The position numbers and the translations under genes are program-made. DNA of 64,000 nt from Bradyrhizobium sp. CCBAU 53340 (GTDB lineage: Bacteria > Pseudomonadota > Alphaproteobacteria > Rhizobiales > Xanthobacteraceae): positions 2,666,001 through 2,730,000 of the forward strand of contig NZ_CP030055.1 of the NCBI RefSeq assembly GCF_015291645.1, written 5' to 3'. Position 1 is the stretch's first letter. The number at the start of each line of letters is the position of its first letter. Of the stretch, positions 21,982 through 31,052 are shown one piece after another. Under the pieces are notes generated by a model. It made no database searches. It was not told the DNA's origin and was given only the letters and a program-made list of their open reading frames with translations.

Positions 21982-23208
21982 ATGCGCCTCGTTCCGCGAG
22001 GACGTGGGCTTCGCGATCCGAACTTGAGGGATCGCCTCTATGAATTGCTGGAGCACGATCCGCTCGCCTATTCGATCGGATCGCGCTTCATCCAGCTGAT
22101 CATCGGCGCCATCGTGCTCAACGTCGCCGCGATGGTCCTTGCCTCGGTGCCGGAGCTGGATGCGCGGTTCGGCATGCTGTTCTCCGCGATCACCATCCTC
22201 TGCGTCGTCGTGTTCGCGCTGGAATATGCCGCGCGGCTCTGGACGGTGGCCGGCCATACGCCGCGCAAGGGCTCGCCGTCCGCGGACCGGCTCGGCTACG
22301 TCTTCTCCGCGCTTGGCGTCATCGACCTCATGGCATTCGTGCCTGCCGCAATCGTGCTGGTGACCGGGCGGCACGCGACGCTGGCGGCGCTCGGCGTGCT
22401 GCCATTCTTCAAGCTGGTCCGCTACTCGCCGGCGATGCGCTCGCTGCTCGCGGCCGTGCATGCCGAGCGGCGCGCGCTGATCGGTTGCCTCGTCATCCTG
22501 GCCGGCGCGGTGCTGACCTTCGCCTCGCTGCTCTACGCCATCGAGCGCGACGTGCAACCGGACAAGCTTGGCACCATTCCGCAAGCGATGTGGTGGGCGA
22601 TCGTGACGCTCGGCACCGTCGGCTATGGCGACGTCGTGCCGGTGACGGCGCTCGGGAAGATCATCTCGGTCTTCACCATCATTTCAGGCTTCGCCATGAT
22701 TGCGCTGCCGGTTGCGATCATCTCGACCGCCTTTGCGGAAGAGGTGAAGCGGCGCGACTTCGTCGTGACCTGGGGCATGCTGGCCCGCGTGCCGCTGTTC
22801 TCGCATCTGGCGGCGTCCGACATTGCCGATATCATGCGGCTGCTGCGAGCCCGCACCGTCGAGCAGGGCGAGATTCTGGTGCGGCGCGGGGATGATGCCT
22901 CGTCGATGTATTTCATCACCGCGGGCGAGGTCGAGATCACGTTGCCGAACCAGCAGGTGCGGCTCACGGACGGCACCTTCTTCGGCGAGATCGCGCTGCT
23001 GCACAAGACCAAGCGCAGCGGCACGGTGACCGCGACGCGCAAGACGCGGCTGCTGGTGCTGGACGCGCAGCATTTCCACGCCCTGATCGAGCGCATGCCG
23101 ACGCTCGCCGCCCATGTCCACAACACCGCGAAAGCGCGGCTCGGGGAGACCGGCGATCTGGCTGCAACGGAACTGGCGCAGGCCGAGCGCGAGGACACCG
23201 ACCGCTGA
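21982..23208 (+). CDS. Cyclic-nucleotide-regulated potassium channel
   Basis: 408 residues: six membrane helices with pore helix and selectivity filter TVGYGD at residues 212-217, then a cytoplasmic cyclic-nucleotide-binding domain (about 265-380) with FFGEIALL and the RSGTVTA cassette that binds the phosphate. The S4 region carries few Arg, so gating is probably by cAMP rather than voltage, as in the MlotiK1 type. It follows alaS by 5 bases but has no functional link to it. Start codon ATG at 21982 has no strong ribosome-binding site. Confidence 0.9.
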   Translation: MRLVPRGRGLRDPNLRDRLYELLEHDPLAYSIGSRFIQLIIGAIVLNVAAMVLASVPELDARFGMLFSAITILCVVVFALEYAARLWTVAGHTPRKGSPSADRLGYVFSALGVIDLMAFVPAAIVLVTGRHATLAALGVLPFFKLVRYSPAMRSLLAAVHAERRALIGCLVILAGAVLTFASLLYAIERDVQPDKLGTIPQAMWWAIVTLGTVGYGDVVPVTALGKIISVFTIISGFAMIALPVAIISTAFAEEVKRRDFVVTWGMLARVPLFSHLAASDIADIMRLLRARTVEQGEILVRRGDDASSMYFITAGEVEITLPNQQVRLTDGTFFGEIALLHKTKRSGTVTATRKTRLLVLDAQHFHALIERMPTLAAHVHNTAKARLGETGDLAATELAQAEREDTDR

Positions 23209-23212
23209 GCGG

Positions 23213-23758
23213 TCAGCCCTTCTTCAGGAAGATGTAGGTGGCGGAGTAGGGCACGCTCTTGAAGTCGCCGGCTTTGTCGCAAGCGCCGTCGAGTTTGCCG
23301 CCATGGGTGAGGACGCGCTGGACTGTCGTGACCTCAGAAAGTAAGCCGCTGCCGCGTCGCGAGGTGACCTCCAGCTTCAGCCGGGGAATGTCACTGTCGG
23401 TTTCGCCTGGAGCGCTGCCCGTAACCTTGCCGGTGACGGCGCTACTGTCCTGATGTTCCCAATTGGGCCCGGCATAATGCCGGCCGACCGTCTTCCCGTT
23501 CTCGAGCAGGGTCGCGATCGGCTCCCGGAAGCTCCACGCGAGCTTCCCGTCTGCGGCTGGTTTGCATTCATAGATCTGCGCGCCCTCGGCAAACAGAACC
23601 GCGACCGTTTGCTCGCCGGGAGCCTGGATCGCTTCCGGGAAGCCGACAAGTCGAATTGCCCCGCGCGGGGCCTCGGCTTGTCCGGGGTCGGCAGCCGTTG
23701 CCGGCCCGGCTATGGCGGCGAACAACAACAGGCATGGGACGGCAAGCTTGGTCGACAT
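23213..23758 (-). CDS. DUF3455-domain exported protein
   Basis: 181 residues with a signal peptide (TKLAVPCLLLFAAIAGPATA). The body has the DUF3455 pattern: AEGAQIYECKPA, AWSFREPIATLLENGKTVGRHYAGPNWEHQDSSAVTGKV and TTVQRVLTHGGKLDGACDKAG ending in YSATYIFLKK. GGAGAG sits eight bases before the chosen ATG; a TTG six codons earlier is not favoured. Function of the family is unknown. Convergent with the K+ channel. Confidence 0.86.
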   Translation of the reverse strand: MSTKLAVPCLLLFAAIAGPATAADPGQAEAPRGAIRLVGFPEAIQAPGEQTVAVLFAEGAQIYECKPAADGKLAWSFREPIATLLENGKTVGRHYAGPNWEHQDSSAVTGKVTGSAPGETDSDIPRLKLEVTSRRGSGLLSEVTTVQRVLTHGGKLDGACDKAGDFKSVPYSATYIFLKKG

Positions 23759-23786
23759 GGTTGCATCTCTCCGCAAAGGGCTCTCA

Positions 23787-23822
23787 AAAAAAAAACGGGC
23801 CGCGCTTTCAAACGCGGCCCGT
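23787..23822 (-). terminator. Intrinsic terminator after icd
   Basis: Minus strand hairpin CGGGCCGCG/CGCGGCCCG followed by about ten T. It lies 42 bases after the icd stop and before the DUF3455 gene. Confidence 0.9.
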
Positions 23823-23863
23823 GATGATGTCTGGCCCAGTCGGGCGAAAATGCGGATGGCGGC

Positions 23864-25078
23864 TTAGGCCGCCATCGCCTTCACGAGGTTGTCAGCGACC
23901 TTGTCGAGGAAGCCGGTGGTCGACAGCCAGCGCTGGTCGGCGCCGACCAGGAGCGCGAGGTCCTTGGTCATGTAGCCTTCCTCGACGGTGTCGACGCAGA
24001 CCTTCTCCAGCGTGGTCGCGAACTTGGCGAGCTCGGCGTTGTTGTCGAGCTTGGCGCGGTGAGCGAGGCCTCTCGTCCAGGCGAAGATCGACGCGATCGA
24101 ATTGGTCGAGGTCTCCTTGCCCTTCTGGTGCTCGCGGTAGTGACGGGTCACGGTGCCGTGGGCAGCTTCCGCCTCGACGGTCTTGCCGTCGGGGGTGAGC
24201 AGCACCGAGGTCATCAGGCCGAGCGAGCCGTAGCCCTGCGCGACCGTGTCGGACTGCACGTCGCCGTCATAGTTCTTACAGGCCCAGACATAGCCGCCGG
24301 ACCATTTCAGCGCCGAGGCGACCATGTCGTCGATCAGGCGGTGCTCGTAGGTCAGGCCCTTGGCGTCGAACTCCTTCTTGAACTCCTTGTCGAAGATCTC
24401 CTGGAAGATGTCCTTGAAGCGGCCGTCATAGACCTTGAGGATGGTGTTCTTGGTCGAGAGATAGACCGGATAGCCGCGCAGCAGACCGTAGTTGAAGGAG
24501 GCGCGGGCGAAGTCGATGATGCTGTCGTCGAGATTGTACATCTCCATGGCGACGCCGGCGCCCGGAGCCTTGAACACTTCCTTCTCGATCACGGTGCCGT
24601 CCTCGCCGACGAACTTCAGCGAGAGCGTGCCCTTGCCCGGGAACTTGATGTCGGTGGCGCGGTACTGGTCGCCATAGGCATGGCGGCCGATGATGATCGG
24701 CTTGGTCCAGCCGGGAACCAGGCGCGGCACGTTCTTGCAGATGATCGGCTCGCGGAAGATGCAGCCGCCGAGGATGTTGCGGATGGTGCCGTTCGGCGAC
24801 TTCCACATCTGCTTGAGGTTGAACTCCTTCACCCGGGCCTCGTCAGGGGTGATGGTGGCGCACTTGACGCCGACACCGACCTTCTTGATCGCCTCGGCGG
24901 CGTCGATGGTCACCTGATCGTTGGTGTGGTCGCGGTACTCCATGCCCAGGTCGAAATATTGCAGCTCGACATCCAGGAACGGGTTGATCAGCTTGTCCTT
25001 GATGTACTGCCAGATGATCCGGGTCATCTCGTCGCCATCGAGCTCGACGACGGGATTGGATACCTTGATTTTTGCCAT
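23864..25078 (-). CDS. icd: NADP-dependent isocitrate dehydrogenase
   Basis: TCA-cycle enzyme that converts isocitrate to 2-oxoglutarate, CO2 and NADPH. 404 residues of the dimeric eukaryote-like class. Substrate residues S94, N96, R100 and R109 are visible in [13 protein letters not shown]...FRE. The metal-binding Asp regions ([20 protein letters not shown]) and the NADP-binding [14 protein letters not shown] region are intact. Typical of alphaproteobacteria. Has its own terminator. Confidence 0.98.
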   Translation of the reverse strand: MAKIKVSNPVVELDGDEMTRIIWQYIKDKLINPFLDVELQYFDLGMEYRDHTNDQVTIDAAEAIKKVGVGVKCATITPDEARVKEFNLKQMWKSPNGTIRNILGGCIFREPIICKNVPRLVPGWTKPIIIGRHAYGDQYRATDIKFPGKGTLSLKFVGEDGTVIEKEVFKAPGAGVAMEMYNLDDSIIDFARASFNYGLLRGYPVYLSTKNTILKVYDGRFKDIFQEIFDKEFKKEFDAKGLTYEHRLIDDMVASALKWSGGYVWACKNYDGDVQSDTVAQGYGSLGLMTSVLLTPDGKTVEAEAAHGTVTRHYREHQKGKETSTNSIASIFAWTRGLAHRAKLDNNAELAKFATTLEKVCVDTVEEGYMTKDLALLVGADQRWLSTTGFLDKVADNLVKAMAA

Positions 25079-25293
25079 GATCGGGGAAGCCTCTTGGGTC
25101 GGCGCTTTTGGACGGCCGCGGTGGAAATCTCCCGCGCTATAGCACCGCCCGGGGGCGGGCGGAAGCGGAGCGGTTATGCACTTTCAGCCCATCTTTTCGC
25201 CGAGGTCAGTCATTCCGACGAGGCCGGAATGACCGATGTCGCACCCTGTTTAGGCACCTGCCCCGAGCGAGCCGGCGCCGTCCGAGAACGCCT

Positions 25294-27021
25294 CTAAAAG
25301 GCGGCCTGGGTGGCCGTGCCCGCCACGATGTACCAGGTCACGAACAGGCCCGAGATCAGGGCACCCGGCAGGCTCGATCCGGTCCGTCGCCAGGTGAAGG
25401 TGGCGATCACGGCGACGATCGCCAGCAGCGGCACGAACTGGATCGCGACGATGGTCGAGAGGGGCACGAAGCCGGGGTCGGGCAGCGGGTTGAACAGCTT
25501 TCCGGTCAGCCAGAGCGTGCCGTATTGCAGGACCAGCAGCACGATGAAGCCAAACGTGAGCGCCAGGATATTGGTCACGTAAAGCGCCAGTCGCGGTGCC
25601 TCCATGGTCGAGAAATTCCGGTGCAGCACGTGCAACGCCACGACGAAAAACGCCGTGAATGGAATCAAATAGATCAGGAAGATCAGAACCTGCTTCGGGT
25701 TCATCAGCTTCAGCGCGATGATCCAGAAGCGGAAGTCGATCTTGAAGGCGAGGTCGGCGAGCCACAGCGCGGCATAACCAACCGCGACCGAGGCAACCGC
25801 GATCACGAGCGACTGGCCGAGCAGCCCGGCCCGGCCCTTGCGCTTTGGGGCGAAGCCCATCAGCGCCAGCGTGATCAAGCCGTTGATGATGGCCCAGATC
25901 AGGATCTGGTTGGTGATGCCCTGCGGCAGGAATGCCGACGGCGTCACGAAGGTGCCGCCCAGCGCAAACGCCGGGTAGTAGGTCAGCGCTGGGATGAAGG
26001 CCGAGAGGATGAACGCCGTGGTCCAGCGCCGGCCCGTGGCGGCCTGATGCGGCGGCATGGTGCCGTCTGGGACAGCAGGCAGGCGCAGGCGGGAGAACAT
26101 TGACGCCTCCAGCAGGCCATCGAAGGTGCCGATCAAGAGCACAACGAAACCGACAAGCGCGATCAGCGTGCCGAGCTCCTTGCGGAACCAGATCTGGTCG
26201 TCGGCCGGCCGCGGCGTTCCGCCCTGGAGCGTTTTGGCGAACCAGTCGAGGCTGTAGCCGATCGCCTCATGCGAGATGTGCTCGGCCGGATGCGTGATCG
26301 CGGGCGTGTACAACACCCGTGCGGTACCGGCCACCGGGTCGCCATAGACCTTGCCCGGCTCGACCGGCCCCTGCGTGCCGAACATTGCCCACAACTTCGG
26401 GCTCTTGGTGACATCGCGGGCGAGATCGATGCCCCACATCAGAGTGGAGAATTCCTCGTATTGGGCAAACACCAAGGCGGTGTTGCGCGGCCAGCTTGGT
26501 GTGCCGTCGGCCGCGAATGGCTTCCCGGTCGAGGAGCCCTCCAGCACCATCGACTTGTAGTCGTTTGGCATCGCGGCGGCTGCGGCCAGGACCGTCCAGC
26601 CGCCCATCGAGTGGCCCTCGAGGCCGATATTGGCCTTGTCGACCATGTCGAGGCTGCGGAGATAGGCGAGGCCATCGGGGCCGCCAAAGCCGTTGGCGAA
26701 AGCGGGCGGGTCGCTATAGCCATGGCCGGTCTGGTCCAGCGCCAGCACGACATAACCGCGGCGGGCGAATTCGATGGCGAAGCCGTCCTGGGTCTCGCGC
26801 GAATTGATGTAGCCGTGGACGGCGAGGATGCCCGGTGCCGGGGTCTGCGCGGTGGCATTCGCGGGGATGTAGAGCAGGGCACTCATTGTGTTGCCCTTGG
26901 CGCCCTTGAACCTGACATCCTGGATCCGGATGCCGCCGGCGGTTTGCGTCAGATGGGCGATGAGGCCGCCCGCTACGATCAGGACCAGTCCCAGAAGCGC
27001 CAATTTCCATCGGCTCAGCAT
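25294..27021 (-). CDS. Alpha/beta hydrolase with C-terminal membrane domain
   Basis: About 575 residues in two parts. Residues 1-320 form an alpha/beta hydrolase behind an N-terminal membrane anchor (LALLGLVLIVAGGLIAHLT), with nucleophile elbow GHSMGG (Ser138) and an HG oxyanion block VHGYINSRETQDG. Residues about 325-575 contain eight or so membrane spans. Of three Met starts (27093, 27027, 27021) the last has GGGGGG six bases upstream. Presumably a periplasmic-facing esterase or lipase-like enzyme; substrate not known. The membrane half is not a transporter I recognise. Confidence 0.82.
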   Translation of the reverse strand: MLSRWKLALLGLVLIVAGGLIAHLTQTAGGIRIQDVRFKGAKGNTMSALLYIPANATAQTPAPGILAVHGYINSRETQDGFAIEFARRGYVVLALDQTGHGYSDPPAFANGFGGPDGLAYLRSLDMVDKANIGLEGHSMGGWTVLAAAAAMPNDYKSMVLEGSSTGKPFAADGTPSWPRNTALVFAQYEEFSTLMWGIDLARDVTKSPKLWAMFGTQGPVEPGKVYGDPVAGTARVLYTPAITHPAEHISHEAIGYSLDWFAKTLQGGTPRPADDQIWFRKELGTLIALVGFVVLLIGTFDGLLEASMFSRLRLPAVPDGTMPPHQAATGRRWTTAFILSAFIPALTYYPAFALGGTFVTPSAFLPQGITNQILIWAIINGLITLALMGFAPKRKGRAGLLGQSLVIAVASVAVGYAALWLADLAFKIDFRFWIIALKLMNPKQVLIFLIYLIPFTAFFVVALHVLHRNFSTMEAPRLALYVTNILALTFGFIVLLVLQYGTLWLTGKLFNPLPDPGFVPLSTIVAIQFVPLLAIVAVIATFTWRRTGSSLPGALISGLFVTWYIVAGTATQAAF

Positions 27022-27320
27022 CGCCATCCCCCCACTCAATTGTTGCTTCAGCTCAGGCCTTTCGGCTTCGCTTTGGTTGTGGTTGATAGCCATATCCGAA
27101 AGCAAAGCGCGCGCAAGCCGGGCGGCGAAATCGTCCCCAATTGAGGTGCGATTGCGGTTTCGCAAACGCCGCTAACCCTGTTATCTCCACTCAAGAAATT
27201 GCGTCGCACGGAAGGCGGGCCGGCGGCGCGGATGAAGGCTTGGATCAGCGTCTTCGGACTGGAGTTCAACCTCCTTCGGAAGCTGAACGAGACGAACGCT
27301 GAACCAGAAAGTGAACTGAG

Positions 27321-28520
27321 ATGTCCGGCACCGACAAGACCAAGGCAGGGCTCGCCCTCGACGGCCCCATCGTGATCCTGGTCGAGCCGCAGCTCGGGGA
27401 GAACATCGGCATGGCCGCGCGCGCCATGGGCAATTTTGCGCTCGGCGCTTTGCGTATCGTCAATCCGCGCGACGGCTGGCCGAACATCGCCGCGCAGCGG
27501 GCCGCCGCTGGCGCCGACCACATCCTGGAAAAGGTCGAACTGTTCGACACGGTCGCGCAGGCGGTCGCCGACCTCGATTTGCTGTTCGCCACCACCGCGC
27601 GGCCCCACGACCAGGCCAAGCCGGTGGTGGCACCGGAGGCGGCCGCGGCTGAGATCGCCGGGCACGTCGCGACCGGCGGCCGGGCTGGAATCCTGTTCGG
27701 CCGGGAGCGCTGGGGCCTGACCAACGAGGAGGTCGGGCTCTCCAACCGCATCATCACCTTTCCGGTCAATCCGGGCTTTGCCTCGCTCAACCTCGCCCAG
27801 GCCGTGCTGCTGGTCGGATATGAATGGTTCAAGCTGATGACATCAGGCGAGCTCCCGCATGCCATGCCGGAACGCTCCGAGCGTGCCTCGCAGCACCAGA
27901 TGCAGGCCTTCTTCGACAACCTCGTGCGCGAGCTCGACCGTGTCGAATTCCTGCGCCCGGCCGAGAAGCGCGACACCATGCTGGTCAACCTGCGCAACAT
28001 CTTCAGCCGGATGGAGCCGACCAAGCAGGACATGCACACCCTCCATGGAGTCGTCATGGCGATCGCTGAGGGACGCAAAGGCCCGGCCAAGGGCGGCGTG
28101 CTCGACGGAGAGCAGGCCACGCGCCTGCGCGCGCTTCTGGCCGAGCATGGGCAGGCCGGCGGCGCGCCCGACAGCGGCTCGACCGTGCGTGGCCTTGCTC
28201 GCCTGCTCCGCCGCAACCCAACTGATGCCGAGCGCCTGCTCTGGCAGGCGTTGACGCGCGACCGCCGCTTTGCAGGAGGGTTCAAGCGCCAGACCCCGGT
28301 CGGCCGCCACATCCCCGACTTCGTCTCGTTTCCGCATAGGATCGCGATCGAGCTGGTCAATCCGGGCGAGGGCGAGACCATCGCCGCAGACCGCGCGTCG
28401 CGGCGGGCGTGGCTGGAGGCGCGCGACTATCGGGTGCTGGAGATTCGTGCCGCGGATGTGGAGCGCGATCTGGAGACGGAGCTGGTGCGGCTGCAGGGGA
28501 TGATCGAGCAGGCGACCTAG
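27321..28520 (+). CDS. TrmJ-like RNA 2'-O-methyltransferase fused to DUF559 domain
   Basis: 399 residues. Residues 1-270 are a SpoU-class (SPOUT) RNA methyltransferase of the TrmJ type: GPIVILVEPQLGENIGMAARAM, FGRERWGLTNEEV (motif 2), FASLNLAQAVLL (motif 3). TrmJ methylates the ribose at tRNA position 32. Residues about 298-399 form a DUF559 domain of the PD-(D/E)XK-like Vsr fold, RNPTDAERLLWQAL to the end. The nuclease core keeps PDF (D333) and E344, but the usual ELDGxxH is replaced by ELVNPGEGE, so D346 is Val. Nuclease activity is therefore doubtful. Start by good ATG; no operon partner. Confidence 0.9.
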   Translation: MSGTDKTKAGLALDGPIVILVEPQLGENIGMAARAMGNFALGALRIVNPRDGWPNIAAQRAAAGADHILEKVELFDTVAQAVADLDLLFATTARPHDQAKPVVAPEAAAAEIAGHVATGGRAGILFGRERWGLTNEEVGLSNRIITFPVNPGFASLNLAQAVLLVGYEWFKLMTSGELPHAMPERSERASQHQMQAFFDNLVRELDRVEFLRPAEKRDTMLVNLRNIFSRMEPTKQDMHTLHGVVMAIAEGRKGPAKGGVLDGEQATRLRALLAEHGQAGGAPDSGSTVRGLARLLRRNPTDAERLLWQALTRDRRFAGGFKRQTPVGRHIPDFVSFPHRIAIELVNPGEGETIAADRASRRAWLEARDYRVLEIRAADVERDLETELVRLQGMIEQAT

Positions 28521-28541
28521 AGTTCGTCACGCACAGGTCGC

Positions 28542-28630
28542 GTAGGGTGGGCAAAGCGGAAGCGTGCCCACCATCTCGATCAATGAAGCGAAGTGGTGGG
28601 CACGGCGCTATGCGCCTTTGCCCACCCTAC
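28542..28630. repeat. GTAGGGTGGGCAAAGCG palindrome, copy 2
   Basis: Outer arms GTAGGGTGGGCAAAGCG / CGCCTTTGCCCACCCTAC. The middle contains the inner inverted arms GTGCCCACCA and TGGTGGGCAC. Located between convergent genes. Confidence 0.85.
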
Positions 28631-28651
28631 GAAACCGTCACTACGAGACCG

Positions 28652-29407
28652 TCATCCGCGTCCGAGCTGCACCTCGCGCTCCACGGCAATCCACGTCGTC
28701 TTCGCCGCCGCTAGCAACCTCCCACCCTCATCATGCAGCGCGGCCTCGGCCATGCGCTTGCGGCCGTCGCGGCCGGTCGGCCATGCCGTGATGATGCAGC
28801 GGTCGCCGGGATGCGGGCGGGTTTCGATGCGCGCGGACATTCGTCCCAGCAGGAGTGGGGTCCGGTCGATGGCGCTGCTTTGAGGATCACAATTGCAGGC
28901 AAAGCCGGTGGGACAGTCCAGTGCTGACCAGAGAAACTCCGGCGCGACCAGGCCGTCGTCGGCGGCGAGGTTTGGATCCGGGACCCAGCTCGCTGCGAGA
29001 ACGGGACTTTTCGTGGGACGTCCGAGTGGTCCGGCGAAGATACGCAGGCCGTCTCCCTCAGCCCTGGCGGTGCCGCAGACGAAACAGGTCGGAAGCGGAT
29101 GCTCGTGCGGCTTGGCCAGCGTCCGCGATTCGGCGGCGCAGGCTTCTTCGAAGCTGGCTGTTTCCAGCCTCGTAAGCTCGATATTCACCGCGCGCCCGGT
29201 CGCAACAAGTTTGGCGCCGTCGCGAAGCTCCCATGTGCCGTCATCAGTTGCGCTCGTCGCGAGCGGGGTATCCAGCGGAGGCGGCGCGCGCAACGTCACT
29301 TCAGCGCCGCCGGGAATGTGCTGGGCCAGCCGGCCGCAGACATAGCCGCCATTGCCTGAGTTCGGCGGACCGCAAAACCGTTTGTCGATGATGATCCCGG
29401 TCAACAC
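28652..29407 (-). CDS. Thioesterase-like (hotdog) protein
   Basis: About 251 residues with a double-hotdog layout. N-terminal GPPNSGNGGYVCGRLAQH and VTLRAPPPLDTPL, a middle CFVCGTARAEGDGLRIFAGPL (Cys-rich loop), and a C-terminal hotdog ending in WIAVERE. This matches a thioesterase-like family with the NGGYVCG motif found in proteobacteria and actinobacteria; substrate unknown. A GTG start at 29407 has AGGAAGG five bases upstream; the 52 codons before it are low-complexity. Divergent spacing to the quinone oxidoreductase gene is small (33 bases, same strand). Confidence 0.78.
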   Translation of the reverse strand: MLTGIIIDKRFCGPPNSGNGGYVCGRLAQHIPGGAEVTLRAPPPLDTPLATSATDDGTWELRDGAKLVATGRAVNIELTRLETASFEEACAAESRTLAKPHEHPLPTCFVCGTARAEGDGLRIFAGPLGRPTKSPVLAASWVPDPNLAADDGLVAPEFLWSALDCPTGFACNCDPQSSAIDRTPLLLGRMSARIETRPHPGDRCIITAWPTGRDGRKRMAEAALHDEGGRLLAAAKTTWIAVEREVQLGRG

Positions 29408-29439
29408 TTGCCTTCCTGTCCTGTCATTCCATGCGCACT

Positions 29440-30417
29440 CTAGCGGATCTTGAGCACAATTCTTCCCTGAACCGTCCTGTTGGCCACAGCGCGCATAGCC
29501 TCGCCAGCCTCCTCCAAAGGGAGGAGGCGATCGATGTGCGGGCGGATCTGTCCGTCGGCCAGCCATTGCATCAGTGTGTCGTTCATGTGTGCTGCCGCGG
29601 CAGAAAATCTTTCCGCCCAGGCGCCGAGGAAGACGCCGATGATGGCATAATTCTTCAGAAGCGGCAGGTTCATCGGGATCTGTGGAATCACGCCGCTGGT
29701 GAAGCCGATCGGAATCAGCCGGCCGTCCCAGTTCATCAGCCGGGCCATCTGCTCGAGGATCGTACCGCCGACATTGTCGAAGCCGATATCGATGCCTTGG
29801 CCTGAGGTGATCGACTTGATCCGGTCGCGCAGATCTTCATTGCGATAATTGATGACCTCGCCGGCGCCGTAGCGGCGCACCAACGCGGCCTTGTCGTCGG
29901 TGCCGACGCCGGCGATGACGCGCAGACCGAGATGGCGGCCGAGGTCGACGGCGGCAAGCCCGACACCGCCGGCGGCGCCGGTGATGAACACGGTCTCGCC
30001 GGCTTGCGCCCGGGCCCGCTCGACCAGTGCATAATAGGCGGTGCCGTAGACGTGCAGGACCGTCGCAGCCGCTTCGAACGGGACCCCGTCAGGCAGGCGC
30101 ACGCTCTTGGATTCCTTGGCGACCATCCGTTCGGCGTAGCCGCCGGTCCAACTGCTGCAGGCCACGCGATCGCCGGGGGCGAATTGCGTGACCTTGTCGC
30201 CGACCGCGACGACGGTACCTGAAGCTTCCGTGCCGGGCACGAAGGGCAGGGGCGGCCGCATCTGGTAGAGGCCGGAGACCAGCAACTGATCCATGAAGCT
30301 GACGGAGGCCGCATGGACGTCGATGAGGATTTCGTCGTCGGCAGGCCTCGGCTCGGCGATCTCACCGAGGCGCAAACCCTGCGGTCCAGTGAACGAGCTG
30401 CACAGCACGGCTCTCAT
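29440..30417 (-). CDS. Zinc-free quinone oxidoreductase / MDR-family NADPH dehydrogenase
   Basis: 325 residues of the medium-chain dehydrogenase fold, without the structural zinc Cys cluster, as in NADPH:quinone oxidoreductases. N-terminal GroES-like part (LPFVPGTEASGTVVAVGD), Rossmann motif GAAGGVGLAAVDLGRHLG binding NADPH. Its ATGA start overlaps the stop of the upstream LuxR-type regulator by 4 bases, indicating translational coupling. Third gene of the MddA-like operon. Substrate unknown. Confidence 0.88.
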   Translation of the reverse strand: MRAVLCSSFTGPQGLRLGEIAEPRPADDEILIDVHAASVSFMDQLLVSGLYQMRPPLPFVPGTEASGTVVAVGDKVTQFAPGDRVACSSWTGGYAERMVAKESKSVRLPDGVPFEAAATVLHVYGTAYYALVERARAQAGETVFITGAAGGVGLAAVDLGRHLGLRVIAGVGTDDKAALVRRYGAGEVINYRNEDLRDRIKSITSGQGIDIGFDNVGGTILEQMARLMNWDGRLIPIGFTSGVIPQIPMNLPLLKNYAIIGVFLGAWAERFSAAAAHMNDTLMQWLADGQIRPHIDRLLPLEEAGEAMRAVANRTVQGRIVLKIR

Positions 30418-31052
30418 TGCGCCTCTCCCAGGCGCCGCAGCGGCGTCGCATATCCCGCGACAAGCTTGACGAAATCGGCCTGCCGCGCGGTACCGGTCTT
30501 TTCAAACAGACGATTGACGTGCGTTCTGATCGTCGTGGTGGCGACGCCGAGCGCAGCGGCCACGCGCGGAATGCCGCCGAGCTCGACGATCGTGAGCAGC
30601 ACGCGCAATTCGGTCGGGGTCAGCTTGAACGCCTTGGCGATCGCCTCGGAGCGGGACGGTATCGTCAGGGCCGCCTTGCGCACGAACAAGGCTATGACAG
30701 CGCCGTAAGCTATTCCGGCGCGGCGGCGCGGGCCTGACGTCAACGGCAGGACATGGGCGACATAGCGCTGTCCGTCCGTCCCGATCATTGGCACGGCGCT
30801 TCCACTAGCGTCCAGGACGAATGCCGAGGCATGTCGCAAGGCCTGGTTCACGACGGGATCGCCGGCCGTCAACTGTCCGCGCGTCTGATGCAGGATGTGG
30901 CCTGCATCGAGAAGAACCTGCCCGGCCGTGTTGGCGTGTACGAGATTTCCGTCCGCGTCGAGGAGATAGAGACCGATGTCGAGCCCATCGAGCGTATCGG
31001 CGAATGTGGCCGCCTCTGCGGACATGCGGGGGACGGGAAACATCGCGTTCAT
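30414..31052 (-). CDS. LuxR-type transcriptional regulator with PAS-like domain
   Basis: 212 residues. N-terminal half resembles a PAS sensor (ADTLDGLDIGLYLLDADGNL). The C-terminus is a LuxR/GerE helix-turn-helix: LTPTELRVLLTIVELGGIPR then VAAALGVATTTIRTHVNRLF. The stop overlaps the ATG of the quinone oxidoreductase and its start overlaps the stop of the MddA-like gene, so it is operonic. A signal for the PAS-like half is unknown. The frame runs much further upstream, but those codons overlap the coding frame of the neighbour. Confidence 0.85.
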   Translation of the reverse strand: MNAMFPVPRMSAEAATFADTLDGLDIGLYLLDADGNLVHANTAGQVLLDAGHILHQTRGQLTAGDPVVNQALRHASAFVLDASGSAVPMIGTDGQRYVAHVLPLTSGPRRRAGIAYGAVIALFVRKAALTIPSRSEAIAKAFKLTPTELRVLLTIVELGGIPRVAAALGVATTTIRTHVNRLFEKTGTARQADFVKLVAGYATPLRRLGEAQ

